Positions 24,228 through 32,647 of a stretch of DNA of 40,646 bases are shown here, piece after piece. Below the pieces are notes generated by a model. The model worked only from the letters and a program-made list of their open reading frames with translations. It was not told where the DNA came from and did no database searches. Where the stretch lies: contig JAGCNV010000093.1 in the NCBI GenBank assembly GCA_017645765.1, positions 1 to 40,646 on the forward strand. Reading direction: 5' to 3'. The position numbers were made by a program, and so were the translations under genes. Each line of letters opens with the position of its first letter. The first letter of the stretch is position 1. This DNA is from a bacterium (GTDB taxonomy: Bacteria; UBP6; UBA1177).

Positions 24228-25190
24228 ATGGAAAAGCTCACTTTTAAAAAAGCAATTATGGCTACTTCGGGTCCGAATTCATGGAAAGAAGCGATAGTTC
24301 TCGCGATAACGGGACTCTGCATGGGAGCTGCAAACGTCATTCCCGGCGTTTCGGGCGGCACGATCGCGCTTATTGCCGGAATTTACCAGAAACTTCTCGC
24401 CGCGATCAAATCTTTTGATGCCGTATGCGTGAAAAAACTGCTTTCTTTCGATATCAAAGGGGCTATTGCACACCTTCACACCCGTTTTCTTGCAGTTCTT
24501 TTCTTCGGTGTTGCCGTTGCGATAGTTTCTTTAGCGCACATCATGAAGTTTTTGCTCAACGAGTGTCCAGAGCCGACATATAGCCTTTTTTACGGTCTTA
24601 TCGCAGCTTCGATCTATGTCGTAGGAAAGACGATAAAATGGCGTATCCCTGAGGTAATTTCGATACTTGCAGGAACTGTCGCGGCATATTTTCTGGTCGG
24701 ACTTATTCCTGTAGAGACTCCGAACGGACTGTGGTTCATCTTCCTCTGCGGTGTTTTGAGCATCTGTGCGATGATTCTTCCGGGTATAAGCGGCGCATTT
24801 ATTCTGCTTGTCCTCAAAAAATATGAGTACATTATAGAAGCTGTTAAAAATCCGTTCACTCTCAACAGTATTCTCGTAATCATCATTTTCTGCCTCGGCT
24901 GCGGCGCAGGACTCATCGGATTTTCACGCTTTTTCAACTGGCTTCTCACTAAATGGCACTCCGTGACGCTTGCTTTTCTTACCGGTCTTATGGCTGGTTC
25001 GCTTCGCAGTATCTGGCCGTGGAAAGGGGAGTCAATTGTTGAAATTGTCGGAGGAAAAGAGAAAATCGTTTCGCAGGCGAACGTGTTTCCGCAGGAATTC
25101 GGCGGATATTTCTTCCTCTGCATTGCGCTGATGATTGTCGGCGTCGTTTTGATAGTCGTTCTTGACAGAATTTCGGAAAAACACGGATAA
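24228..25190 (+). CDS. popT: DUF368 polyprenyl-phosphate translocase PopT
   Basis: A 320-aa inner-membrane protein with eight or more hydrophobic segments. GAANVIPGVSGGTIALI and the second-half ICAMILPGISGAFILL are the duplicated PGxSG motifs of DUF368. The family has been shown to recycle undecaprenyl phosphate across the membrane (PopT). The ATG is one base after the surE stop with AGAGG upstream. The function suits the peptidoglycan genes elsewhere in the window. Confidence 0.9.
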   Translation: MEKLTFKKAIMATSGPNSWKEAIVLAITGLCMGAANVIPGVSGGTIALIAGIYQKLLAAIKSFDAVCVKKLLSFDIKGAIAHLHTRFLAVLFFGVAVAIVSLAHIMKFLLNECPEPTYSLFYGLIAASIYVVGKTIKWRIPEVISILAGTVAAYFLVGLIPVETPNGLWFIFLCGVLSICAMILPGISGAFILLVLKKYEYIIEAVKNPFTLNSILVIIIFCLGCGAGLIGFSRFFNWLLTKWHSVTLAFLTGLMAGSLRSIWPWKGESIVEIVGGKEKIVSQANVFPQEFGGYFFLCIALMIVGVVLIVVLDRISEKHG

Positions 25191-25216
25191 TTATTTAACT
25201 TTTATTGGAGAGACCT

Positions 25217-25897
25217 TTGAGAGAACACTCTTTTGTCACAAATTATTTGAAAAATCCTTATTCTTCGGTTCTCTCGGTTTCGGGAAACACGAAGGTTATA
25301 ACTGCGCTTTCGCTTGACATGAAAGTTCCTCCGCACGTAAAAAGCGGCGGCTGGCTCACTGCCGAATATTCACTTCTTCCGGGTTCGACAAACGTCAGAA
25401 GTGCCCGCGAAAGAACCAAAATTTCGGGGAGAACCGCTGAAATCCAGCGCTTGATCGGACGCTCGCTCAGAATGGCGGTCGATCTCGAAAAAATCCCTGG
25501 AATAACGATGCTTATCGACTGCGACGTGTTGGAAGCAGACGGCGGGACGCGCACCGCTTCGGTAAACGGCGGAATGCTTGCAGTTGCACTTGCATGCAGA
25601 AAACTGGTAGAAGAAGGGGTAGTTCCCGAAAATCCGCTTAAAAACTGGATCGGAGCTATAAGCGGCGGGGTTATTGACGGTGAAGTAGTTATTGATTTAG
25701 ACTATGAAAAAGATTCCCGTGCAGACACCGATTTTAATTTTGTTTTTTCTGAAAACGGCAATATAATCGAACTTCAGGGGACTGCCGAGAGAGTTCCTCT
25801 TGACGACGCGAAGTTCTTTGAATTGCTGAATAAATCGCGTGAATGCGTTAAAGAGATTATTGACGGAATGAAATCAATCGCAGGATTTACAAAATGA
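25217..25897 (+). CDS. rph: Ribonuclease PH
   Basis: A 226-aa phosphorolytic 3' exoribonuclease that trims tRNA 3' ends. Conserved segments: RTAEIQRLIGRSLRMAVD, LIDCDVLEADGGTRTA and NWIGAISGG. TTG 25217 is chosen because GGAGAG lies just upstream; an in-frame TTG at 25205 would have none. With either start the N-terminus is about ten residues shorter than usual, missing a clear RxDGR start, but it still contains TNYLKNPYSSVLSVSGNTKV. The stop overlaps aroF as ATGA. Its position downstream of two tRNA genes is functionally apt. Confidence 0.9.
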   Translation: MREHSFVTNYLKNPYSSVLSVSGNTKVITALSLDMKVPPHVKSGGWLTAEYSLLPGSTNVRSARERTKISGRTAEIQRLIGRSLRMAVDLEKIPGITMLIDCDVLEADGGTRTASVNGGMLAVALACRKLVEEGVVPENPLKNWIGAISGGVIDGEVVIDLDYEKDSRADTDFNFVFSENGNIIELQGTAERVPLDDAKFFELLNKSRECVKEIIDGMKSIAGFTK

Positions 25898-26904
25898 TCA
25901 TTGTTGTTAAAAAAGGGACCAACGAAGAATTTTTGGACAATATCAGAGAGACTTTGATTGCCAACGGAATGTCGTTCGAAGTCTTGCAGGGTTCAAGTTA
26001 TGTGTTGATTCCGGTTGTCGGCGATCTTACAACTTCCGATATCGGACGTTTTAAATCTCTGCCTGGAGTCGAGCGCATAATCAACATATCAAAACCATAT
26101 TTCATGGTGTCTAAAAATTATCGGGAAAAGAGTGTCGTCGACTTGGGGGACGGAGTAAGGCTTGGTGAAGATTTCGCAATGATATCTGGCCCGTGCAGTG
26201 TCGAAAGCGCTGATTCTCTTGATAAGATAGCAGCTTTTCTTTCAGGCTTGGGGGTAAAAATCCTTCGCGGCGGGACATTCAAAATGAGAACTTCTCCCTA
26301 TTCTTTCCAGGGGCTTGGAGAAAATGGCGTAAAAATTCTTGATGAGACTGCGAAAAGATACAACATGAAGTCTGTTTCTGAGATAGTCGATGTCAGACAT
26401 ATCGATCTTTTCGAGCAGTATATCGACATCATTCAGGTCGGTGCGAGAAACATGATGAATTTTGCACTTCTGAAGGAGTTGGGCAGATGCAGCAAGCCGA
26501 TCCTTCTCAAGCGTTCGGCGAACGCCACGATCGACGAATTTCTGTCGAGTGCCGAATACATCATGGCTGAAGGCAACGAAAACATTATTCTCTGCGAGCG
26601 CGGAATCACTTCATTCGACGATTCAACGCGAAGTATAGTGAATATTGCAGCGATTCCGATAATAAAAGGGCTTACTCATCTTCCGGTTATTCTTGATCCT
26701 TCGCACAGCGTAGGCAACTTCAAGTATGTTCCGGTCGTTTCGGAAGCGGCTGTCGTTCTCGGAGCAGACGGTTTGATCGTAGAAACCCATTATAATCCTA
26801 CAAACGCCCTTTCGGACGGTTACCAGTCTCTGAATTTCGAGCATTTCGAATCAATGTATAAGAAAATTCTCAAACTCTGCGAATTTAATAAAGAAAATTC
26901 TTAA
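25894..26904 (+). CDS. aroF: 3-deoxy-7-phosphoheptulonate synthase (DAHP synthase)
   Basis: A 336-aa first enzyme of the shikimate pathway, of the AroF/KDO8P-synthase-like type with an N-terminal ferredoxin-like domain (residues 1-70, MIIVVKKGTNEE) that may bind an inhibitor. Catalytic segments are SGPCSVES, LRGGTFKMRTSPYSFQG, IQVGARNMMNF, LLKRS and LDPSHSVGN. ATG overlaps the rph stop. Three bases beyond its stop the convergent MopE-like gene ends, leaving no room for a separate terminator. Confidence 0.96.
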   Translation: MIIVVKKGTNEEFLDNIRETLIANGMSFEVLQGSSYVLIPVVGDLTTSDIGRFKSLPGVERIINISKPYFMVSKNYREKSVVDLGDGVRLGEDFAMISGPCSVESADSLDKIAAFLSGLGVKILRGGTFKMRTSPYSFQGLGENGVKILDETAKRYNMKSVSEIVDVRHIDLFEQYIDIIQVGARNMMNFALLKELGRCSKPILLKRSANATIDEFLSSAEYIMAEGNENIILCERGITSFDDSTRSIVNIAAIPIIKGLTHLPVILDPSHSVGNFKYVPVVSEAAVVLGADGLIVETHYNPTNALSDGYQSLNFEHFESMYKKILKLCEFNKENS

Positions 26905-26907
26905 ATT

Positions 26908-27645
26908 TCAATACTTTTTGGGTTTCGGTCTTGGCGGCGGCGGAAGATTGCCCGGATTTTCGTCAATTATGCCGTTGCAGTTGTTGTCAAGTCTGTCAAA
27001 ATGTTCGTAGGCGCCGGGATAAATGTCCGGATTGTTGTCGTTACAGTCACCGGTTTTTTCGGCTCTGAAAATGCCGTCTGCTTTGCATAAACACCTGCTT
27101 TCGTCACCGATCCCGAATCCGTCGCCGTCACTGTCGCGGTAGAAGGGCCGGCAGTTTGCGGCGTTCTCGCCCTCATCAACGATGCCGTTGCAGTTGTCGT
27201 CAAGATCGTTGCAGATCTCTTTTGCTTCCGGGTGTATTTTCGGGTTATTGTCGTTACAGTCGCCTCTTTCGAGTGCGCGGAAATCGCCTTCCGAGACGCA
27301 CAGACAGCGGTATTCATCGGTTCCTGTCCCGTCGTAATCGAGATCTTTGTAGTATTTGTTGCAGTCTTTTGAATTTTCCGGATCGATTTTTCCATCGCAG
27401 TTGTCATCAATTCCGTTGCAGATTTCGTCCGCTTTCGGATGAACATAGCGGTTGTTGTCGTTGCAGTCTCCGCCTTTGCTTGAATAGCCTGTCGGAATAT
27501 CATCCTCTGAGCATTCGTAGTCGAAAACAGCCTTTTCTCTGCCGAATCCGTCACCGTCGCGGTCTACAAAAAGGACGCATTTCGCTGAAACAGGAAAAAA
27601 GATGCTCAAAGCAGCTGCGAAAAGGAAAAATTTTGCCAAGTTCAT
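26908..27645 (-). CDS. Secreted MopE-type metal-binding repeat protein
   Basis: About 245 aa with a signal peptide (MNLAKFFLFAAALSIFFPVSA). Three copies of the putative metal-binding unit GDCNDNNxxxxPxAxE are each followed by a DNxCxGxID-like segment; Ca-loop-like DRDGDGFG and DSDGDGFG lie between. The C-terminus is a Pro-rich tail (PPPPRPKPKKY). In Methylococcus, MopE binds copper; here calcium or another metal is equally possible. ATG 27645 has GGGGAAAG upstream and overlaps the YkgJ-type gene stop as ATGA, so the two are coupled. Confidence 0.87.
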   Translation of the reverse strand: MNLAKFFLFAAALSIFFPVSAKCVLFVDRDGDGFGREKAVFDYECSEDDIPTGYSSKGGDCNDNNRYVHPKADEICNGIDDNCDGKIDPENSKDCNKYYKDLDYDGTGTDEYRCLCVSEGDFRALERGDCNDNNPKIHPEAKEICNDLDDNCNGIVDEGENAANCRPFYRDSDGDGFGIGDESRCLCKADGIFRAEKTGDCNDNNPDIYPGAYEHFDRLDNNCNGIIDENPGNLPPPPRPKPKKY

Positions 27646-28082
27646 TGTTCTTTCCCCTGCAAACATTGTTTTTTCATATTTTCGAGCCGTTTTTTTGCCC
27701 ACTCTTTTTTGCGGTCAACGGCTAAATAGGTGAGGAGCTCTTCTGCCGTGTTGAAAATCGTTCCTTCGAGTCTTTTGATACTGTCGAAATGGCATCCGTC
27801 TTCTTCCGGCGGATATTCGCGGCATAGGTCGGGGCGCGCTTCGTAGATCATACATTTGTTAGATTCGTTGAGGTTTTCGCACTTTCCCATGACGAGAACA
27901 GACCAGATGCGGCCGTTTTTAAGGATTTTGATGTTGGGGTTGAAAAGCCACCAGATTATTTCATCAAAACGGTCTTCGGAGCGAGGCTCTTTTTCAATAT
28001 CGATTGTTACGTAGCGGCAGCACATTCCGTTGCAGAATCTGCAATCGTCACCGTTGAAGTACATCTTCTGATTTTTTGCCAT
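27642..28082 (-). CDS. YkgJ-family cysteine-cluster protein
   Basis: A 146-aa protein with the YkgJ/UPF0153 Cys pattern: CRFCNGMCC near the N-terminus, then KCENL...KCMIYEARPDLCREYPP and a further Cys. The family binds zinc or an Fe-S cluster and has no firmly known role. It starts two bases after the mraY stop and ends coupled to the MopE-like gene, which is a strange pairing for a cytoplasmic protein. Confidence 0.86.
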   Translation of the reverse strand: MAKNQKMYFNGDDCRFCNGMCCRYVTIDIEKEPRSEDRFDEIIWWLFNPNIKILKNGRIWSVLVMGKCENLNESNKCMIYEARPDLCREYPPEEDGCHFDSIKRLEGTIFNTAEELLTYLAVDRKKEWAKKRLENMKKQCLQGKEQ

Positions 28083-28084
28083 AA

Positions 28085-29179
28085 CTACCTGAATTTAATT
28101 GTGATAAGAGCAAGCGCAGCCATGATCGCGCTTACGATCCAGAACCTTGTTACGATCTTAGCCTCTGCCATTCCCTGATGCTGGTAGTGATGGTGCAGAG
28201 GTGCGCGGTAAAGGATTCGTCTGTGCATTTTGAAACCGATATTTTCCTGCACGAAAGTCGAAGTTATTTCGATCACGAAGATTGCTCCGGCAATGATGTA
28301 GACAACTTCCTGTCTTATCAGAACAGCTGCCGTTCCCATCGTTCCGCCAAGGAAAAGGCTTCCCATGTCGCCCATGAAAACTTCGGCAGGATGGGAGTTG
28401 AACCACAAAAATCCGATCCCCGCTCCCACTATCGCGCCGCAGAAAACTGCGATTTCACCGCTTCCAGGAATGTATTCGTAAAGCAGGTGCTGAGCCTGGA
28501 TCTTGTTGCCGACGATGTATGCGAAAACGCCGAGAACGATGAAGACGAAGACCGACGGAACTATCGTGAGACCGTCCATGCCGTCTGAGAAATTTACAGC
28601 ATTCGCCGAGTAGACGATAATGAAAACTATCCAGAGCGCCGTGAGAACCGTTGAACTGAAAATAAATCCTTTGAAAAACGGAAACTGGAAAGAGTTCGCT
28701 ACATCTGCCGGAAGCGGAGAGATCGCCGGAGTAAGGACGAAAACCGCAAGCAGCACGCCGAAAAGAATCTGGATCGTGTATTTCGCGAAGCGCGAAAGCC
28801 CTTCATCGGCATCTTTCCCTTTGATTTTCTTGTAGTCGTCGATCGCTCCGAAAAGCGCGAACCAGAAAGCGCTTGCAAGCAGCGCCCAGATAAACGGGTT
28901 TGCAAGGTCGCACCAGAGCAGGGCACTTCCGATCCCGGTGATGAATATCAGAATTCCGCCAAGCATCGGAGTTCCCGTTTTTTTCTGCGAATTTATTTCG
29001 CCGTAGCTTCTCTCGAAAGAGCGGAAACCATGCCTGTAAAGCGCATTGATAAGCGGTCTTCCGATGATCAGCGAGAGGAAAAACGCCGTTACGAAGGCGA
29101 TCAGTGTTCTCGAAGAAAGGTATTTGAAAACTGCGAATCCACCTGTTCCGAAAACGGATTTGAAGATCGCGTATATCAT
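28085..29179 (-). CDS. mraY: Phospho-N-acetylmuramoyl-pentapeptide transferase
   Basis: A 364-aa integral membrane enzyme making lipid I from UDP-MurNAc-pentapeptide and undecaprenyl phosphate. Key segments: GTPMLGGILI, GAIDDYKK (Asp-Asp-Tyr), NAVNFSDGMDGL, FMGDMGSLFLGG and the histidine-rich HHHYQHQG. About ten hydrophobic segments, full length. ATG 29179 overlaps the murG stop as ATGA. The order murG then mraY, without murD or ftsW, departs from the common dcw cluster. Confidence 0.96.
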   Translation of the reverse strand: MIYAIFKSVFGTGGFAVFKYLSSRTLIAFVTAFFLSLIIGRPLINALYRHGFRSFERSYGEINSQKKTGTPMLGGILIFITGIGSALLWCDLANPFIWALLASAFWFALFGAIDDYKKIKGKDADEGLSRFAKYTIQILFGVLLAVFVLTPAISPLPADVANSFQFPFFKGFIFSSTVLTALWIVFIIVYSANAVNFSDGMDGLTIVPSVFVFIVLGVFAYIVGNKIQAQHLLYEYIPGSGEIAVFCGAIVGAGIGFLWFNSHPAEVFMGDMGSLFLGGTMGTAAVLIRQEVVYIIAGAIFVIEITSTFVQENIGFKMHRRILYRAPLHHHYQHQGMAEAKIVTRFWIVSAIMAALALITIKFR

Positions 29180-31179
29180 GATTTTTTCTCCTGTGAAATA
29201 AGTTCAATGAGCGAATTATACTCTTTTTTAAGCTCGTATTCAGTCGTGTATCCGTTGCTTGTGATGAGGATTTTGTCAATTTCCGATGCGGCAGTACTTT
29301 TGTCGAGAACACCTCTTTTTATGAGGATCTCAAAGGCCTGAAGAATCGCCATCCGCACTTTCCAGACGGCATCGAAATAGAGTTTTGAAAAGTGCTTGAG
29401 CAGATTTTCGATATCTGTTGAAATCTGTGCCGCCGCAAGGACTGCTTCAGCTCTTACTTCAAAGCAGTGGTCCGACATGTTTTTAAAGAGAAGTTCCATA
29501 AATTTTCCGCGTTCGTTTTCGCTTATCCCGAAGTGATTTGCAAACGCAGGGATGCACCTTTCGGCTGAAAAACGTGTTTCGTAGTATGAATTTTCAAGCC
29601 CCGAAAGTATTGCGTTGTATAGATTTTCGCGTTTGTCTGTTTCGCAGACGAGAGAGAGCTGCTTCAATGCGGCAAAAGCGTCCCTGCTAAGAAACGGTGC
29701 GCTGTTTTTGTCTGCGGCATAACGGATTATGAGCGGAATGACTTCGGAATAACCCAGGATCCCGGAAGAGCGGCATGCACGGGCTTTGATGACGGGATTG
29801 TGAGAGGAGAAAAGCATGTCGATCTTGTTTTTTATGAGTTTCACTTCATCAGCTTCAAGCGGTTTTTCCGCGCCGGATTTCGTTTTCTGCAGAAACTTTT
29901 CAAGCGTTGTCGAATTGAGGCCTAAAACGCGGTCGTTCACGAACTCTGTTCCCTTTATTTCAGCCGGTTTTTCGCCGAGGTGACAGAGATAAAGCAGGTT
30001 TTTGACGATGATTTCTGCCGGATTGCCCGGGAAAATATTTTTTGCAGCTTCCGACATTCCGGCAAGTTTATGCGCATCACTTCTGAGTTTCGAAACAGTT
30101 TCGCAGAATTCGTCAGCGTCTGCAAACGCAATGTCGATCCCGTTCAAAGGATCGGTCCTTTCATAGATCACGGCAGCCGCTCCGGCGCGTTCTATGAAGC
30201 GGGCGTTGCCGATCTGGTGGTCGTTTCCGATGTTGCTTATCGGGATTATGAGCGAAGGTTTTCCCTGACGGCACACTTCAACGATCGAACCTGCTCCGGC
30301 CCTGATTACGAGAAGATCCGACGCTGCGTAGTAAAGCCCCATGTTGTCAATGAAATCGCGGAGAAGATAGCGCTTTTTCTCTTCTTCGGAAAGTTGCTGT
30401 TTTTCAAGAATGCCGGAAACATCGTTGAAACCGTGGTATTCATAAACTTTTCCGAAAGGTTTGCCAGCACCGTGAATTATGTAAGTGTTCGGATCTTCAA
30501 GAAGTTTTTTTGCGGAATTTGCAAGGACGCGGTTGATGGTGCGCGATCCCTGAGAGCCGCCGAAAGCGAAGATAACGAATGCATCATCAGGGATGCCAAG
30601 TTCTTTTCTTGCGGAACTTCTTTCTTCCAAAGCAATTGAACTTCGTACAGGATAACCTGAGAAAAATCCTTTGTTTTTCGGCAGATGCCTGATCGTTTCG
30701 GAAAACGATACCGCGACTTTGTCAGCTGCTTTAGCGGCAGCCTTGTTCATTTTGCCGAGATCGGTATTCGATTCGTGGATCATGATCCTGGTTTTGAAGA
30801 GTCCGAATGTCGCCTTGCGCAGGATCCATGCGGCAAAGACCGTAGGCGCGCTGACAAATCCGCCGGTAGCGAAAACTGCGGCAGGTCTGATTTTTAGCAG
30901 AAGCAGTGCCGCTTTTGAAAGCCCTGAAAACATCGTTATTGCGAATTTCAGAAGTTTTACGGGCGATTTTCCCTGCGGAAGAGGCGCGCTTTTCACGAAT
31001 TTCAGCGGGATGCCGACTTTAGGAACCATGTGCGCTTCGGCTTTGTTTTTGACTCCTATATAGGTGATTTCAGCTTCCGGGAGAGTTTTTTTGAGTTCGG
31101 CTGCAACTGCAAGAGCGGGGCTGACATGACCGCCGCTGCCGCCGCCGGTGAAGATGAATTTTATCTTTTTTTCTTTCAT
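29176..31179 (-). CDS. murG: MurG glycosyltransferase with a C-terminal HEAT-like extension
   Basis: A 667-aa protein. Residues 1-400 are MurG, which adds GlcNAc to lipid I to make lipid II at the inner face of the membrane: GGGSGGH (12-18), ATGGFVSAPT, HESN, FGGSQGSRTIN and the UDP-GlcNAc site RAGAGSIVE with DHQIGNA (321-326). Normal MurG ends near 360. Here about 265 extra residues follow: a linker (400-450) then helical repeats with HEAT-like pattern (for example ARACRSSGILGYSEVIPLII and FEVRAEAVLAAAQI). The extension is continuous in frame, with no internal stop. Likely an interaction scaffold. ATG 31179 is preceded by AGAGG. Confidence 0.93.
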   Translation of the reverse strand: MKEKKIKFIFTGGGSGGHVSPALAVAAELKKTLPEAEITYIGVKNKAEAHMVPKVGIPLKFVKSAPLPQGKSPVKLLKFAITMFSGLSKAALLLLKIRPAAVFATGGFVSAPTVFAAWILRKATFGLFKTRIMIHESNTDLGKMNKAAAKAADKVAVSFSETIRHLPKNKGFFSGYPVRSSIALEERSSARKELGIPDDAFVIFAFGGSQGSRTINRVLANSAKKLLEDPNTYIIHGAGKPFGKVYEYHGFNDVSGILEKQQLSEEEKKRYLLRDFIDNMGLYYAASDLLVIRAGAGSIVEVCRQGKPSLIIPISNIGNDHQIGNARFIERAGAAAVIYERTDPLNGIDIAFADADEFCETVSKLRSDAHKLAGMSEAAKNIFPGNPAEIIVKNLLYLCHLGEKPAEIKGTEFVNDRVLGLNSTTLEKFLQKTKSGAEKPLEADEVKLIKNKIDMLFSSHNPVIKARACRSSGILGYSEVIPLIIRYAADKNSAPFLSRDAFAALKQLSLVCETDKRENLYNAILSGLENSYYETRFSAERCIPAFANHFGISENERGKFMELLFKNMSDHCFEVRAEAVLAAAQISTDIENLLKHFSKLYFDAVWKVRMAILQAFEILIKRGVLDKSTAASEIDKILITSNGYTTEYELKKEYNSLIELISQEKKS

Positions 31180-31270
31180 AGAACCTCTTTTTGTACAAAA
31201 AACCGCTCACTTTTAGCAAAAATAAAGAATATTACAAGTAAAAAAGATATAAAATTATACCTAATTTGTA

Positions 31271-31293
31271 GAGACGTCATATCATGGCGTCTC
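31271..31293. repeat. Palindromic hairpin element
   Basis: GAGACGTCAT (31271-31280) and ATGGCGTCTC (31284-31293) form a ten-pair stem with one G-T pair and a three-base loop ATC. It resembles the AGAGACGnnn...CGTCTCT palindromes I recall as dispersed intergenic repeats in varied bacteria. Whether it is a repeated element or a terminator cannot be told from one copy. Confidence 0.5.
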
Positions 31294-31431
31294 TTATAAT
31301 GATGGCGTTCCATTTTTTACCGGCATTAACCACGCAGCCGTTCCCTAATTTGCCATGGTGACTTTTTACAATTAAGTATTAATTTTTTTAGTAGTTAACT
31401 AAAATAATATTTTAAATTATAGAAAATAAAC

Positions 31432-31460
31432 TTGATTTTTTAAATTAAAATAAATATTGT
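31432..31460 (+). promoter_or_regulatory. Candidate promoter of the RhuM-family gene
   Basis: TTGATT (31432-31437), 17 bases, TATTGT (31455-31460), about 44 bases before ATG 31504. In such A+T-rich DNA chance matches are common. Confidence 0.35.
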
Positions 31461-31503
31461 AATTCACTAAAATGTTTATTTTAATATTAGAAAGAGGAAC
31501 AAA

Positions 31504-32541
31504 ATGGTATCAGAAAAACAGATGAATGAACTGGTAAAAACAAACAATGTTGTTTTTTATCAGACGGAAAACGCGGATGTTGTCGTAAATGTGGTTTACA
31601 AAGATGAAACTTTCTGGCTTACACAGAAAGCGATGGCTGTGCTGTTCGATTGCAGTGTGGATAATATTTCTCTACACTTAAAAAACATTTATGACAGCAA
31701 TGAACTTGAAAAAAATCGAACTGTCGAGGATTTCTCGATAGTTCAAAAAGAAGGCAACCGGTCAGTCAAACGCTCAATGGAATTTTACAATCTCGATGCG
31801 ATTATCGCAGTCGGCTACCGCGTAAATTCCAAAAAAGCGACAAAATTCAGACAGTGGGCAACAAAAACTCTGCGAGAATACATCACCAAAGGTTTTGTCA
31901 TCAACGAAAAACTTCTGAAAAACGGAAAGCCGTTCGGCAAAGACTATTTTGACGATTTACTTGAAAAAATACGCGAGATCAGAGCGAGTGAACGTCGTGC
32001 GTATCAGAAAATCACCGATATTTTCGAGCAGTGCAGCTGCGATTTCGATAAGAACAGCGAAATCACCAAAAATTTTTATGCTTTCGTGCAGAATAAACTT
32101 CATTTTGCAGTAAGCGGAAATACTGCCGCTGAAATTGTTTACAACCGTGCCGATTCGCGGAAAGAGCACATGGGACTGACAACATGGAAAAACTCGCCTG
32201 ACGGAAAAATTTATGAATCCGATGTCATAATCGCCAAAAATTATCTGAATGAAAAGGAGATCTCGCGCCTGAACCGCCTTGTCGCAATGTTCATCGACTA
32301 CGCCGAGTTGCAGGCTGAGGACGGTCATCTGATGAAAATGCAGGACTGCGTTGATGCTGTGAACCTTTTTTTAACGAGTGCCCGCCAGCAGGTGCTCGAA
32401 ACCAAAGGAAAAATCAGCCACGATCAGGCGATAAAAAAGGCTCTTAAGGAATATGATGTTTTCCGCATCATTCAGGACAGAGAATATATTTCAGAATTTG
32501 ACAGACAGACAAAAGAACTCGAAAAAAACAATCAGAAATAG
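31504..32541 (+). CDS. RhuM-family (virulence RhuM) protein
   Basis: A 345-aa protein of the RhuM family, widely found on pathogenicity and defence islands. Family segments: FYQTENADVVVNVVYKDETF, WLTQKAMAVLFDCSVDNIS (a helix-turn-helix-like start), the invariant-looking YNLDAIIAVGYRVNSKKATKFRQWAT and a C-terminal DYAELQAEDG. No catalytic residues are established to my knowledge; DNA binding is likely for the N-terminal part. AGAGGA precedes ATG 31504. It is alone on the plus strand between murG and the type III toxin-antitoxin locus, and its stop is 10 bases before a direct-repeat copy. Confidence 0.87.
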   Translation: MVSEKQMNELVKTNNVVFYQTENADVVVNVVYKDETFWLTQKAMAVLFDCSVDNISLHLKNIYDSNELEKNRTVEDFSIVQKEGNRSVKRSMEFYNLDAIIAVGYRVNSKKATKFRQWATKTLREYITKGFVINEKLLKNGKPFGKDYFDDLLEKIREIRASERRAYQKITDIFEQCSCDFDKNSEITKNFYAFVQNKLHFAVSGNTAAEIVYNRADSRKEHMGLTTWKNSPDGKIYESDVIIAKNYLNEKEISRLNRLVAMFIDYAELQAEDGHLMKMQDCVDAVNLFLTSARQQVLETKGKISHDQAIKKALKEYDVFRIIQDREYISEFDRQTKELEKNNQK

Positions 32542-32551
32542 ATTGATCTTT

Positions 32552-32622
32552 ACCTCAAGCCACGATTTTTGGAGATGTTCAGGATTGCAGGGAACCGTTC
32601 CGGAGTGCCTTAACGGACGCAG
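32552..32622. repeat. Direct repeat copy 1: truncated 3' end of a DUF1566-type gene
   Basis: This stretch matches 33404-33474 at a constant offset of 852 bases with about ten mismatches and no gaps; the shared core is GATTTTTGGAGAT, TTCAGGATTGCAGG and TAACGGAC. On the minus strand it ends a reading frame with ...IIICVR-stop, the characteristic Lcl_C/DUF1566 C-terminus, but the frame is cut after ten residues by TAA next to the toxN end. It is therefore the tail plus downstream region of a lost paralogue, or a duplicated integration site. Confidence 0.8.
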
Positions 32623-32647
32623 ATGATTATTCCAATTTCCGCTTAAA

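Larger units (their letters stand above)
31180..31503. other. A+T-rich intergenic region between murG and the RhuM-family gene
   Basis: 324 bases without a convincing gene. It contains the palindromic element at 31271-31293, a minus-strand TATAAT (31259-31254) without a good -35, a short palindrome TAGTTAACTA (31392-31401), and the candidate RhuM promoter at 31432-31460. The stretch 31380-31500 is extremely A+T-rich, a usual sign of an integration or silenced patch. Confidence 0.6.

Noticed and set aside
29980-30639. Plus-strand ORF opposite murG
   Set aside because: Antisense to conserved MurG motifs; no independent support.
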